Of a stretch of DNA of 64,000 bases, positions 23,538 through 34,138 are shown piece after piece; the first letter of the stretch is position 1; each line of letters begins with the position of its first letter. A program made the translations under genes and the position numbers. The notes under the pieces are model-generated. The model worked only from the letters and a program-made list of their open reading frames with translations, did not search any database and was not told the origin of the DNA. The DNA is from Sordariomycetes sp. S80-01Y (lineage: Eukaryota > Ascomycota > Sordariomycetes), in contig JAXQJY010000031.1 in assembly GCA_037042185.1 (NCBI GenBank), positions 1,798,001-1,862,000 of the forward strand, given 5' to 3'.

Positions 23538-24449
23538 ATGTCACGATACGGATGGTCAAGGGGAAGCTTCTCCCCGTATAGCTCTATGACCGGAGGCCCC
23601 CCCAATGTAACCGACGAAGACTTCAGCTACATCACCTCGCAAGATCTCGACGATCCGAACCTGGGCGCGCCAATCGACGGCCACCGCGCACGATCAAATC
23701 AATCGCCAGACCCAGAAGACGATGTGCTCCTCATCAAGAACAAAGGTGTCACATACCCGGCGCACTTTCCTGCATATACGATTGGAGATGGCAAGCTGCG
23801 CGTGATGGATGTCAAGGATCGTGTAGGCCTTATGATGGACCTGTCAGACCGGACAATACGTCGCGTCAAGTTGCTGTACAAGGGGAGACAGATGAAGGAG
23901 CCCGCTGCATCTGTGCGCGAGTACGGCGTCAAGAACAAGAGCGAGATCATGGCAGTTGTGCCTGAAGGCGGAGACGGCAGCAGCGCATCAGAGGAGGAAA
24001 TGGTTATCGTTGGTGATGATCGCCCAAGCAAATCATCCAAGAAGAAGAGGAAGGCCAAGAAGAAGAAGGGCGACAAGGGTCCAGACGGCAACTCTACGAG
24101 CAGCCCACGGGATAGCAACTCGGCGTTCGAGCCTCACTCGCCTCCGGGATCAAGTGTCGGCTCAGGACCCGGAAGCAAAGCGAATAAGCAGCTGGATGAG
24201 CTCACGACTGAGTTCCGATCGAAATGGCAGCCGCTTTTCAAGGAATTCATCAAAAACACACCGAGCGATACCAAAAAGCGCGAGGACGAGCACCGCCGAC
24301 TGTCTGAATCAGTCATGCAGCATGTCATCCTCAAGACAGACGGCGTCGAGACCGAAGGCATCCCTGAGATCAGGCAAAGGCGCAAAGACCTGGTGCAAGA
24401 GGTGCAGGCTGCTCTCAAGGAAATCGACAAGGCCAAGGCGTTATTTTAA
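23538..24449 (+). CDS. BAG-domain Hsp70 co-chaperone with ubiquitin-like domain
   Basis: 303 residues from the first available ATG at 23538 (MSRYGWSRG). Domain order: Ser/Pro-rich N-terminus; ubiquitin-like domain at about 62-142 (KGVTYPAHF, then LLYKGRQMKEP); a Ser/acid patch; a Lys-rich segment at 164-180 (KSSKKKRKAKKKKGDK); and a C-terminal BAG domain at about 220-303. BAG proteins stimulate nucleotide exchange on Hsp70. Oddity: the same frame is open back to 23322 with no ATG. The extension is protein-like and ends in a hydrophobic segment (VYSSLAAVVAVPLT), like the membrane anchor of yeast Snl1. A GTG at 23349 has A at -3 and G at +4. A longer membrane-bound form by non-AUG initiation or an upstream exon is possible. 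Confidence 0.88.
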   Translation: MSRYGWSRGSFSPYSSMTGGPPNVTDEDFSYITSQDLDDPNLGAPIDGHRARSNQSPDPEDDVLLIKNKGVTYPAHFPAYTIGDGKLRVMDVKDRVGLMMDLSDRTIRRVKLLYKGRQMKEPAASVREYGVKNKSEIMAVVPEGGDGSSASEEEMVIVGDDRPSKSSKKKRKAKKKKGDKGPDGNSTSSPRDSNSAFEPHSPPGSSVGSGPGSKANKQLDELTTEFRSKWQPLFKEFIKNTPSDTKKREDEHRRLSESVMQHVILKTDGVETEGIPEIRQRRKDLVQEVQAALKEIDKAKALF

Positions 24450-25079
24450 GGCTGCTGTGGGAACATGTTCTGTCTTAATCTGCGGGCATCGAACGAAGGA
24501 GACAAGTATCCAGGAGTTATCATCAATGTATCTTAGACCGACCATTGTTGCGTTACACAGCTTACGATGCTCATGATCTTGGACGTGAGTCCGCATCTGG
24601 ATAGACTGAAAAATTAATACGGAATGTCGGACGGATCACACCGTTTTTTGCGCGGCGATACTCGGCATCGCCTGGCCGTACACGCATCCCTCCTCCAGCG
24701 CTGGTGATCATGCTGATTAAGATTTGATAAGGGCCGATAAGCCCTCTTGATAAGATACCCGGAGAGGACGCCCGGCAGATCTTCGGACCCTCTAGGTTTT
24801 CGCAGCCCTAAGCACATCTCGCCCTCAGCCCTTGCCTGGTGCGGCGAAAACTGCACCATCCCTGATCCGGCTAGCGCGCCCTCCAGCCAAAGGCACAACC
24901 ACAGTCCCAAGCGGAACCTGGAATTTTCGCCGTCCCATCATATCGCGACCCTTCAACCACCAAACACCGGGACGACTAACCCCTCCAGCACATCACAGCA
25001 ACAGCAGATTCGGTTCTGCCTGTAAATCGACAGCTGTGGTTCACCTTTTCTTCGTTTATCCGACGCAAGACAAGCAACG
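24450..25079. promoter_or_regulatory. intergenic region and L16 promoter
   Basis: A 630-bp spacer between the BAG gene end and the ribosomal protein start. It presumably holds the strong L16 promoter. I see no gene. Confidence 0.4.
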
Positions 25080-26051
25080 ATGTCGTCCTTCGAGCAGGTT
25101 GTGAGTAACCACCGCCACCATCCTACACATCGGCCGGCCGTTGGGAATTCGGGAGTGTGAGGGCATCGCGAGATGGGAAAAGCATCAGCCGATGCACGGA
25201 TGGCCATTGTCGCGGGCTGGGAATTTTGCTGGAAGTGGTGGCTTCTCAAGCTTGCCCTCACACGCCCACAACTCGCGGTTGGAATCGGTTTCGGATAGAA
25301 CTTGGGCTAACGGACTCTCCTCAGGTCGTCATCGATGGCAAGGGCCACCTCCTCGGCCGTCTGGCCTCCATCGTGGCCAAGCAGCTCCTCAGCGGTCAGA
25401 AGATCGTTGTTGTCCGCTGCGAGGCCCTGAACATCTCGGGCGAGTTCTTCCGCGCGAAGCGTACGTCGACCTCCAACCCAGGCCATGGCAGTCTAGCACT
25501 ACATGGCCTGCGCACCCTCCGAACGAGAACACATCGCTGACCCCTCGCAGTCAAGTACGCCGCCCACCTCCGCAAGATCACCCGTTACAACCCCACCCGT
25601 GGTGGTCCCTTCCACTTCCGCGCCCCCTCGCGCATCTTCTACAAGGCCGTCCGTGGCATGATCCCCCACAAGACTAGCCGTGGTGCCGCCGCCATGGAGC
25701 GTCTCAAGGTCTTCGAGGGTGTCCCCCCTCCCTACGACAAGCAGAAGAAGATGGTTGTGCCCCAGGCCCTCCGTGTTCTCCGCCTGCAGCCCGGCCGCAA
25801 GTACTGCACTGTCGGCCGTCTGTCCCAGGAGAACGGCTGGAAGTACCAGGACGTCGTCGCTCGGTATGTTTTTGTGCGAATGATTCGGCCGAATATGAAG
25901 GCTAACAGATCACAGTCTCGAGGAGAGGAGAAAGGCCAAGGCTACGGCCTACTACGAGCGCAAGAAGACCGCCGCGCGCCAATTGACCGAGGCGAAGAAG
26001 AACGCCAACACCTCCAAGACCCGTGAGCAGCTCGCCGCCCTGGGTCACTAA
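25080..26051 (+). CDS. rpl16: 60S ribosomal protein L16 (L13A, uL13)
   Basis: Four exons (25080-25100, 25325-25460, 25551-25863, 25916-26051) encode 201 residues, close to yeast Rpl16. The first exon has only seven codons (MSSFEQV), followed by a 224-nt intron, the longest placed in the window. Introns 25461-25550 and 25864-25915 follow. The protein has the uL13 core ([61 protein letters not shown]) and a Lys-rich C-terminal helix. It is part of the large subunit near the tunnel exit. A very short first exon and a long first intron are common in fungal ribosomal protein genes. I looked for a snoRNA in intron 1 and saw no C/D box pair. Confidence 0.97.
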
Positions 26052-26964
26052 ACCAGTGGCCTCGACACCCACGCATGGATACCCCACAAGGTTCCTCTTG
26101 ACGACGTCTCCGCGGGCTCCCTGCCCGCGAACAATTTCTCGTGCGTTTCATTAGATCGGCGCGGTGGTTTCACAAAGGGAATTTTAACTTGATTTTGATG
26201 ACTGGGCGGAACGTAAGGCAAAAGGCCGGGAAAGGCGGTGGCAACGGACACCTTTTGAAGCGGAACGCAAGGGGGGGATGGACAAGCGCCTGGATTGGCG
26301 CCCGGCCCTGGACACAGCATTTGCAATGTTGTCTTTGTCGTTGAGAAGAAAAAGGACTCGTTGGACGCCGTCCCCGAAATAAAGCACAGAACCCCAAAAA
26401 CCAAAATCAAAATGATGATGCCATGAGGAGCCTGGAGGGTTCATGCGTGAGGAGTCTTCATCTGTCAGATGGGTTGGGATACATCGGTTGTGATGCATAT
26501 AGGCGCAAAGGATTATGTTCTTGTTCTCCGTGTCTCCTGTGTGTCCCGTCACATCATGCTTGTGATGTTAATTGATGGCCATTGTGTCTCAAAGACGGTG
26601 CTGAGCGTTGAGGTCTAACCCTAGCGCTTCAAGAGGTTCACCATGAAATTAATATGGCATTTGTGCCGTCATGTCTGGGCGTGTTGAATTGGCATCAGTG
26701 ATGTCAATTGAGCTGGCAATGTGGGCTGTCATGTGCTGATAAGATAAGAACTTGCGAGGTGTCCTCCCTCCCCGGCGTTGAGTTGCTGTACAAACGAGCT
26801 TCGAAGGACAATTCAATACCCGACCCCGACTCAACGGCTTCAACGTCACCAAGCTTTCGAGCTCTCCTGAATAACCTCAAACCCTTGTTTAAACGTTTCT
26901 TCGAATCACACATCAGCATCTTGCAGCGATAATTATTCAGAAACGCCACGAGCAAACCGCCACC
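26052..26964. other. intergenic region
   Basis: Contains the L16 3' UTR and the Sec72 promoter. Several short minus-strand frames overlap without domain support. Confidence 0.4.
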
Positions 26965-27594
26965 ATGTCCGACCTCACGCACTTCGACCTCCAGCCGCTC
27001 TCGATAGATCCCGCGACCAAGGCCGTCTCCGTCGCGCCCACGTCCAGAAAGGCACCGCGCACCCTCGTCGCCGAGCTGGAGAAGCTGAACCAGATGCACC
27101 ACGCCCTGCTCAACACCGAGGGCGCCGTCTCCCCGGCCGGCGTGCCCCTGCCCCCGGTGCCCGTGAACCCCAAGCGCTCCGCCCAGATCACCAAGATCCG
27201 AGACAATGCCAACGCCGAGTTCAAGAAGTCGCACTACGCCGACGCCATCAAGCTCTACACGCTGGGCATCGACATGGCCGCCCAGCGGCCCCTCTGGGAG
27301 CCCAGCCAGCTCGCCCGCGAGGAGCTCAGCGCGCTGTACGCCAACAGGGCGCAGGCGCACATGTCGCTGCAGCAGTGGCCCGAGGGCGCCGTGGACGCGG
27401 AGACGAGCGTCGAGGTCAAGAGGGTGGGCAATGCCAAGGCGTGGTGGAGGAGGGGCAGGTGCTTGATGGAGATGGGCCGGATCGAGGAGGGTAGGGAGTG
27501 GGTGAGACGGGGCATTGAGACCGAAGGGGGCGACAAGGACCTGGCCGAGCTGTTGGTGGAGATTGAGAGCAGGGGGAAGAAGCGAGGAGCCTAG
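26965..27594 (+). CDS. sec72: Sec72-type TPR protein of the ER post-translational translocon
   Basis: A single 209-residue frame with an ATG in a CACCATGTC context. The N-terminal part (LQPLSIDPATKAVSV, then VAELEKLNQMHHALL) and the VPVNPKRSAQITKIRDNAN junction are characteristic of fungal Sec72. Three TPR-like helical hairpins follow from about residue 75 to 205 (FKKSHYADAIKLYTLGID; LSALYANRAQAHMSL; AWWRRGRCLMEMGRIEEGREWV). Sec72 sits with Sec62, Sec63 and Sec71 and helps receive chaperone-bound precursors through its TPR. No transmembrane segment is present, as expected. High GC in third positions fits a well-expressed gene. Confidence 0.9.
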   Translation: MSDLTHFDLQPLSIDPATKAVSVAPTSRKAPRTLVAELEKLNQMHHALLNTEGAVSPAGVPLPPVPVNPKRSAQITKIRDNANAEFKKSHYADAIKLYTLGIDMAAQRPLWEPSQLAREELSALYANRAQAHMSLQQWPEGAVDAETSVEVKRVGNAKAWWRRGRCLMEMGRIEEGREWVRRGIETEGGDKDLAELLVEIESRGKKRGA

Positions 27595-28427
27595 GAAGCT
27601 TATTGCCTTATGGAGTGGCCGAGGAGGACGAGCCGCGGTAACGGACTGTAGAAGTCGCGGGCATCAGAGCTGAGACGGTTCGGTGGCAGGAGAGTTGCGC
27701 TGGGGCGTGGGCTATGTATGGATTGCTGGGAGTCCGAGTGAACTACTTCAAGCAGTCCCACACGGGACACAGCTCAGTCGGCGCGAGGATTGCTTACTGC
27801 TGCTGGTAGAGTATGCGTACGGCGTTACTGGGCATTGCTTTTGGGATAGGTCATAGTCGAGGCTAGAGACTTTTAGAGAATAAGGCTGAATTAGCAGTAT
27901 CGAATGGAATGATTGCATTGAACAGAACGCCTTCAGAATGATATGTGTGGGGGCCTCTTCTGTCCCTCCTCCGTGTTCCGTCTTGCCAACATCAAAAGCC
28001 TTCTGTGGTATCGTCTAACCCCTTGTCCAACCCGACTGACAAAGGAAACGCAAGCGCAATGTCGCCACGTGCGAAGCTAGTCTTTAACTTCAAGCCGTGA
28101 AAACCAATTAAGCAAGCATGCTTCCCAACAGTACCATCAATCGCGTGCTTGTATCGTTTAAAAATGCCTCCGAGGTGGTTTCATCGCCCAGAACCAGTAT
28201 CCAAAGGTGTATAGAGTCTGTTCGTGGGCTCAAGTCATTGCATCAGAGCATCGTTCTTCCGTCGCTCAGAAGCACATCCAGCTGCTGAACCGTCGTCGCC
28301 GAGGTATGGCAGTCAAATCTCGAGCCTGAAGCCGGGTCCTCCCCCTTTTCTCTCGTGCCTCCTGACCAGGAATGCGTGTTGCACTCGAAGCAGCACTGCC
28401 CGGAGCCCCATCAGCTAGGCGACTACT
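27595..28427. other. convergent 3' region
   Basis: An 833-bp spacer between the sec72 end and the small minus-strand gene. Contains 3' UTRs; no gene supported. Confidence 0.4.
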
Positions 28428-28775
28428 CTATTGCGCCTTCTCATCGTCGTTGACCTTCACGCTCGCCTGTGTAGGAGCGATGATCTTCTTGCCGCGGGGC
28501 CTCATGACGGCGTCTTGGCTGCTCATACGGTGGTTGAGAGCGCGGTCGAGCTTGGCGCCGAGGGCTAGCTTGTGCAGGTTGTCCGTCTTCTCCTCGCTAA
28601 GGGCGACGCGCTGGGAGGACAGAGCCTTGTTTTCCATGCGGTCGAGGCCGGTGGCGATGTCACGGATCTCGTTGGTGGCAGAGTCGTTGGTCTCAACAGA
28701 GGGAGCGGCGACGCTGTAGGTGCTGTAGCGGACCGAAGTGCGTGCCTTCGAGCGGGATGCGACGTCAGCAGGCAT
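28428..28775 (-). CDS. small charged helical protein, unknown function
   Basis: 115 residues from an ATG in a good context (CAACATGCC) at 28775. The same frame extends upstream to 28913, but that part is low in coding character. The sequence is hydrophilic: a Ser/Arg N-terminus, then a probable amphipathic helix or short coiled coil (residues about 35-80, NEIRDIATGLDRMENKAL and SSQRVALSEEKTDNLHKLAL), then a basic segment (MRPRGKKIIAP) and a charged tail. No signal peptide or membrane segment. I do not recognise the family. It probably lies in the nucleus or cytosol, and the helix suggests a binding partner. The frame's even composition and clean start argue for a real gene. Confidence 0.6.
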   Translation of the reverse strand: MPADVASRSKARTSVRYSTYSVAAPSVETNDSATNEIRDIATGLDRMENKALSSQRVALSEEKTDNLHKLALGAKLDRALNHRMSSQDAVMRPRGKKIIAPTQASVKVNDDEKAQ

Positions 28776-30728
28776 GTTGATGGAATTTGTCGTTTCGACT
28801 AGAGAAGTTGGGCGAGATGGGTAGAGCAAGACGCGCGTGGTAAAACGTGGGAGTGTGTACGCGGTTATGCGAGGTGCACGTCTTGTATTGTCGCAGAAGG
28901 GGAAATGGAGCAATGTAGGGAGGCAGAGACACTAGCTCAAACACACGTGAAGCAGAGCGCGAGGTTGAAACATTCAAGGCGAGGAGTGGGTGAGAAGGGC
29001 TGGGTCTCGGAGGCGATATGGGGACGGGGAGGGGGGGCAACGTACCGAGGGCGCCATCATGGGGCGGGAAGAGTCTAGCGACGCGGGCATCTTGATGACA
29101 GGCTGGGCGGGCACCGACTTGGAACTACCAGGGCGATAAAGCCGAGCGACTGAGACGTGAATAGGAGAGCGATCAACGCCCTGAGAAGCCCGCAAGATGA
29201 GAAGTGGGTATTCTCACGGTAGTGGTGCGCGCGCGGTCGGCAGCTAATGGCTAGAGGCGGTGATGGCGGTGGTCGCTCGTCGTGCCGCGGAATGAAGACT
29301 CAGATGGATGACAGACTGGGACAGCGACTGGCTGGTCTGGTGGACGAGAAGCAGGAGTTGAAGTGGCTTGGAGGAGAGGTTGATAAAGGAAGAGGAGACC
29401 AGACGAAACGACGACGTCGAGGCGGTTTGATGTGGCAGTTTGGGCGCCGGGGTCAGCCTTCAGGGTGCGACTGCGGCGTCGGCAGGTGGGGATCCAGTTC
29501 AAGTGTCACTCAGGCCCAGGCTCAGGATGCAGTGGCAGTGGCAGTGGCAGCGGAGTGGCACTGGCAGTCCCAGCGTCGTGTCGTGATGAAGGACCTACAG
29601 TGCAGCAGCCGTAGCATGTTAACTGCATACCGCTTATTGGGCGTGGGCAGGTGGTAAGATTGTGATCCAGAATACAGTCCCGTCGTCAACACGCACAGTG
29701 GGATCCCGCTGCACGCGCATTGCTTGCCTCGGCAGGTACCACGCGGCCAACGGTCCTGCCTGCCCGTTCGTCTACATCGCTTAATCTCTTTGACAGCTCA
29801 TCACGACAATCCTCTACTCCTTCATGCACTTACCGCTGTCATCGCCACCGGTGCGAAACATGAGTGCCGCAACAACACGCCCACCCGACTGCGCACGGTG
29901 CGTCTGTGCCGTTCATGACGATCCGCACACTACGACCCCCCAGGGCCCTTGTCCTCCGGAGCCACCAGCCACGCGCGCGCCGAGTTCAGTGACCACCTTG
30001 TCACCACATGTGCATGCATGAGGGTCCTTGTTCTCCGGCAGTGATCCCAAGACCGGCCTATCGGCTCTGTTACATCAAGACGGTAGCTTTATCTCGACGT
30101 CTACTGCACGGAGCACTCAGCAAGACTCTCTTTGTTATATCGTTGTTTCGGAAAATCGCCACGACGCCAGGGCCCTTGACGCGCTGGAATGTCGTTGGTC
30201 GAGGCAAGCTTTCGGCCCCTGAACGATATCACAGAAAATGACCAATCACATCTGCCGACGCTCACAGCGACCAACGGTTCACACGTGGTTGCGGCAAACC
30301 CGAGCTGTCACTGCTGCCAAAGCCCGGGAGCCGTCTCTCCTTTGCTTTAAGAGATCCTCTATGTCAATCATGACGGCTAAATGGATGACCTCCGTCACAT
30401 TTTGCTCACATTGACGCAATCTCAACGAGCTGTTCAGGCGGTATAACATGGAAAATCGCCCATTTTGATAACGACCTTTCGATCAACGAGTGATCGCGCA
30501 ACATGTCATCATACCAACATCAAACGGAAGCACGTACAATCGCTACGACGACCTAGCCAAGCCATGCCGATGCAAGTCTATTCGGGTCGCGTTCGTCAAC
30601 GCTCTGTCTACCTTGTTACATAGGCCTATCTGCCACTGTCGTGACGGCATATGTACCCATTAAACCAAGCCTGTCTTCGCGACCGCCCCCACGAACCTAG
30701 CGACGATATCGCTAAGGATAACCGTGTG
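28776..30728. other. gene-poor stretch, left edge of the Cys-rich island
   Basis: About 2 kb with only short overlapping frames and no domain or intron support. Includes a small hexamer repeat at 29531-29550. Confidence 0.4.
29531..29550. repeat. short AGTGGC tandem repeat
   Basis: Three perfect copies of AGTGGC plus two bases, with degenerate copies just after. Probably simple-sequence noise. Confidence 0.7.
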
Positions 30729-31550
30729 TTATCTGCGAGTCTTGTGGCTAGCAGTTTTGGATTTCTTTGTTCGGCTATCAGTCTCCTTGCCCTTGTCTTT
30801 CCGCTTCTTCTCTACCGACAGAGACTGCACGGGGATCTGCTCGACAGGCCGTTCAGCCCAGCACATATTCACACCTGACTCTGGATGCACGTCGATATCC
30901 GGATCGTCGTTGGTGTTGGGAGGCGAACCGTACGGGACGTATCTGTCGTAAAAGCTACGCAACGCAGCATCAGGCGGCCCGAGGTACCCGGTGTAGTTAC
31001 CCTCAGCTGGGCTATGAGGACTGCTGTTGGGGCTGCTTTTGTAGCTCTCACTACTCGAGCTTATGCCCCAGAACGAAGCTCTCGAGCCGGTAGATGATGA
31101 CTCACACCCACCACCGCGGGCATTCATCGGCAAATGCAAGTTATTGCCCGTGGAGAGAGGTAGCTGATGCTTGCCTTGGTAGAAATGGTCAGAAAAGGTA
31201 TGGAAAGGCGACGGCAGGGAGACTCTACCTTTGACCCTGACACAATGCTTACAGCAGCCGTGGTCGCATGTTGCTGCGCCCATATCTGACCACGGAAGCG
31301 TTGGATGAAGAGATGGCATCGTGCACCAGCCGGTGTAGTTGGGCCCGCCCTGGCAGTGGCAGCATATCCAACCTTTGTCCCTTTTTGAAAACTTGCAGGA
31401 CTTGAGCGGGCATGCGTTCATGGACTCTTCGCCGCGAAGGAAGTTCACGTTTTGGCATGGTTGATCTTGCCTGGACTCCTTCGCTGGACAGTGAAGCCAG
31501 GTGACCGACGTGTGGGAGCAAGGGTGGTACATGGGGTTGGCGATGCACAT
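30729..31550 (-). CDS. Cys-rich family protein A (unknown, putative zinc-binding)
   Basis: 273 residues starting with MC. The N-terminal ~105 residues hold the shared module: C2, C11-x-H13, C21, C32, then C47-x4-C52-x8-W61-x-C63-C64-x-C66-x9-C76, and C95-x-H97-x-C99-C100-x2-C103. The two other island genes carry the same core with identical spacing, which shows common descent. Only this copy has a long C-terminal extension: Ser-rich at about 145-180, an acidic patch, then a Lys-rich end (KKRKDKGKE) that could be a nuclear signal. A possible 54-nt GT-AG intron after the module would keep frame either way. There is no signal peptide, so the cysteines more likely bind zinc than form disulfides. 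Function unknown. Confidence 0.65.
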   Translation of the reverse strand: MCIANPMYHPCSHTSVTWLHCPAKESRQDQPCQNVNFLRGEESMNACPLKSCKFSKRDKGWICCHCQGGPNYTGWCTMPSLHPTLPWSDMGAATCDHGCCKHCVRVKGRVSLPSPFHTFSDHFYQGKHQLPLSTGNNLHLPMNARGGGCESSSTGSRASFWGISSSSESYKSSPNSSPHSPAEGNYTGYLGPPDAALRSFYDRYVPYGSPPNTNDDPDIDVHPESGVNMCWAERPVEQIPVQSLSVEKKRKDKGKETDSRTKKSKTASHKTRR

Positions 31551-31688
31551 GATTTCGGCCCACTGCAGAGTTGTTTCGGCTTAGGGATCGGACATTGGCC
31601 TGATGGCGAGGGTATCAAGATCACAGATCGGAAGAGATGAACGACAAGACGCTAGGCTGTCGCTGCCTGGCTCATGTCCCCAGAGCGC

Positions 31689-31694
31689 TTTATA
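31689..31694 (-). promoter_or_regulatory. TATA-like element of paralogue A
   Basis: TATAAA on the minus strand, about 139 bp upstream of the start codon of protein A. Confidence 0.4.
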
Positions 31695-33274
31695 CCTGCG
31701 TCTCCTGTCTTTTTCAGCTGGATGCTCTCTTGGCTCAATTTACCAGATGTGAGCTGCAGGCGTGCTGCACTGGTTTTGTGTCAGGCTGAAGGAACATCTG
31801 ATCCGCGGAGAAGCAGGCCGGAAAACAAAAGTTAATTTGTCCACGGTGATGCACAGACAGGCCTTTGCGGGATTCGACGACATCATGAATCACCTCGAAT
31901 CGTCGACAAGGCTGCTCAGAAGCTGCTGGCGCTGCCATGCTTGTCATTCAGTCTCGAAGTCCGAGTTCCAAAAGAAAAGTGTCTTCAAAAAGGTGCATTC
32001 TCAGCCGGCGCCATATCCATGTTGAAGTTGCAGCTGCGAGAAAGCGGAAAACAAAATCTGCCTGCAATGTCTCAAGACAAGGGGGATAGTCTCCCTGGCA
32101 CCACAAGCTACGATCAGATGGGACCCCGAGTCCGGTCCTCGGTGGAAAGGTTGTCCGGCGTTGCGGCTTCCTGCATCTCTTCGCTGATCGGATAGGCTGA
32201 CAAGTGTCCCGAGAAACAAACCGCACAGAGCCCCCCGCTCTTGGCTGTGATTTTGGGGTCTCGTGTTCGGTGTTCTCCTTGGACCACTTGGCTCAGCATC
32301 TGTCGGTAACCTGTTGCGTAGGGATCAACAAGTGTGGTAACACAAGCGACCCCATGTCTTTTCTGAAGAAGCTTCAGTGGCGCAGCTTCCTCTGACAGAT
32401 AAGCTTGCGAGAGGCGAGATGCAATATATATGGAGCAATCCCAGATGCTGCAGGTCTGAATCGGGCGGCTGATGACAGCCTAGATGGCGGTGATGAGAGA
32501 TTGTCGTCCTTTTCGAGAGGGGCTGTTGAAGAAGAAATCGGGGCGCCGAGATGTTCAAATCGCTTGAACAACACTGCACATCTCCACAGCATGAAAGCTG
32601 ACCAAGAACCAGGCATGGCTTCTGTGTCGTGTTTGATATGACGAGGGCGAGATACCAAACCCCTCATTCAACATGGATCGCGTTGGAGGTCTGGAGGGAA
32701 CCGCCGAGGGGAGAGAAAAGGCCTGCGAAGTGGGCGCTGTTGTCATGCATCTGTCATTCAAGCAAGCGCTCACCCTTGCTGAGGATCCCCCACAAGCAAT
32801 AGGGAAATCTCGTGCATCAGAATGGGCAACCGATCGCTTGGCATCAACTCTTGTTTCCGCGGTCAAGCCGACGCCAGCTTCACACCGAGGAGGTCTCATC
32901 AGATGTTGCCGTGCAGGCTTGGTCTTCAGCATCCGTTGCTTTTCCTAATCCCTCGGCGCGCGCAGCCTTGCAGCAATGCATGTCCAGACTCCGGCCCCGA
33001 AGACCTTTCCTTTTTCTGCGTATCTGCAGCTCCGTTGTCCGCTTCCTGCATCCGAACTACTGCAGTTTGGCCGGGGAATCAGCAAGAATCTGTACATGCA
33101 GTGTCATGATATACGTCTGTTGAGTAATCTAGCTGCAAGAAATGCGTCTAGCTATGCGCTCGGAGCAGACCCTCAGCTAAACAGCAGGGATCGGGCATGC
33201 ATGTGTGCATTTTTGGCATCGTACCATCCCCTTGAATTCAAGAGAGTCAGGGTCCGCCTGGCTCTGTGATGCCG

Positions 33275-33313
33275 ACCCGGAAGCCCGGGGAAACGAGCGC
33301 GGAGCTTCCGGGT
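33275..33313. repeat. 10-bp perfect inverted repeat, 19-nt loop
   Basis: ACCCGGAAGC at 33275-33284 pairs with GCTTCCGGGT at 33304-33313. It lies about 210 bp downstream of the paralogue B stop codon. About one such repeat is expected by chance in a window this size. Confidence 0.7.
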
Positions 33314-33523
33314 GGACGATGCGCTGGTATGTCTCTAAACGTATCGCGTTTGAGACTTTCCCTGACAACGAGATCCTATCATCTCGGCAGCTTGCGAGGA
33401 GAAGTCTCTATAGTTCAAGTGGAATGACGGACTTGGGGAGCATCAGAGAAAGTGGAACAGAGATGGATGTGTGTTGAGAAAGCATAGCTGCGCTACCATC
33501 GGTCCTACTAGCTACAACCCACT

Positions 33524-33856
33524 TCATCTTTTAGAGGCGGGTTCACATGTGACGCAGCAGATGTGCTCGCATCGGTACTCGCCCCCTCCCACGATCATTA
33601 CACACGAACACCTTCCGACATCGTTTCCTGCCTTTCCACACCAGCAACAGTTCCAGTGTCTACCCATCTTCTCGTAGGGACAGTCCTTGAGCTGGCAGGT
33701 AGCCGCAGGAGGAGGGTAGTCGTCCCAGCTAGTGCTGACATCGTGGCACACTTTACGGTCTTTGCCTTTCGACGTGCGTGGCGCTCGGGAGCAATGCTTC
33801 GTAGGCTGGTAGTAGACATGCTCACAAACGAGCGTATATGCATACTGGTGGCACAT
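33524..33856 (-). CDS. Cys-rich family protein B (unknown, putative zinc-binding)
   Basis: 110 residues from MCHQYAY. Conserved positions: C2, C11-x-H13, C22, C37, C54-x4-C59-x8-W68-x-C70-C71-x-C73-x9-C83, and C96-x-H98-x-C100-C101-x2-C104, ending six residues later. It is thus the minimal module. The frame stays open upstream to an ATG at 34147, but that ATG overlaps a TATATAAA element at 34131-34138. The start at 33856 therefore fits better and matches the MC start of both paralogues. No signal peptide or membrane segment. Same strand as A and C. Function unknown; a zinc-binding protein-interaction domain is the simplest guess. Confidence 0.65.
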   Translation of the reverse strand: MCHQYAYTLVCEHVYYQPTKHCSRAPRTSKGKDRKVCHDVSTSWDDYPPPAATCQLKDCPYEKMGRHWNCCWCGKAGNDVGRCSCVMIVGGGEYRCEHICCVTCEPASKR

Positions 33857-34130
33857 TGTCGATGGTCCGGAAATTGCAGTGCAGTGGGAGTATCGAAGTG
33901 GCACTCGTCTTGAAGGTATGCCCTGGTGGTTTGCAGCACAGCAATTGAGGCTAATAGATCCGACGGGTCGGTAAGTGTTATGGTTGGTGCATGTACGAGG
34001 CTGTAAAGGTAAGGCTCCCAAAGCTGAGTTGGGTAAGTCAGATGAGGTGCATAATGTACCTGTGACGGCGACTAGAAAACGGCCCTGATTATGGCCAGGA
34101 AGAAGGTGAAAAGAGGTGGATGTCCCGACA

Positions 34131-34138
34131 TTTATATA
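34131..34138 (-). promoter_or_regulatory. TATA box of paralogue B
   Basis: TATATAAA on the minus strand, 275 bp upstream of the MC start codon. Its position argues against using the ATG at 34147. Confidence 0.5.

Larger units (their letters stand above)
31551..33523. other. spacer between paralogues A and B
   Basis: About 2 kb with no gene or remnant that I can support. Holds the promoter of A with a TATA-like element, and a 10-bp inverted repeat at 33275-33313 downstream of B. Confidence 0.4.

Noticed and set aside
25101-25324. Possible intronic snoRNA in the long first intron of rpl16
   Set aside because: I could not find a paired C box and D box or a clear H/ACA layout. A long first intron is common in fungal ribosomal protein genes.
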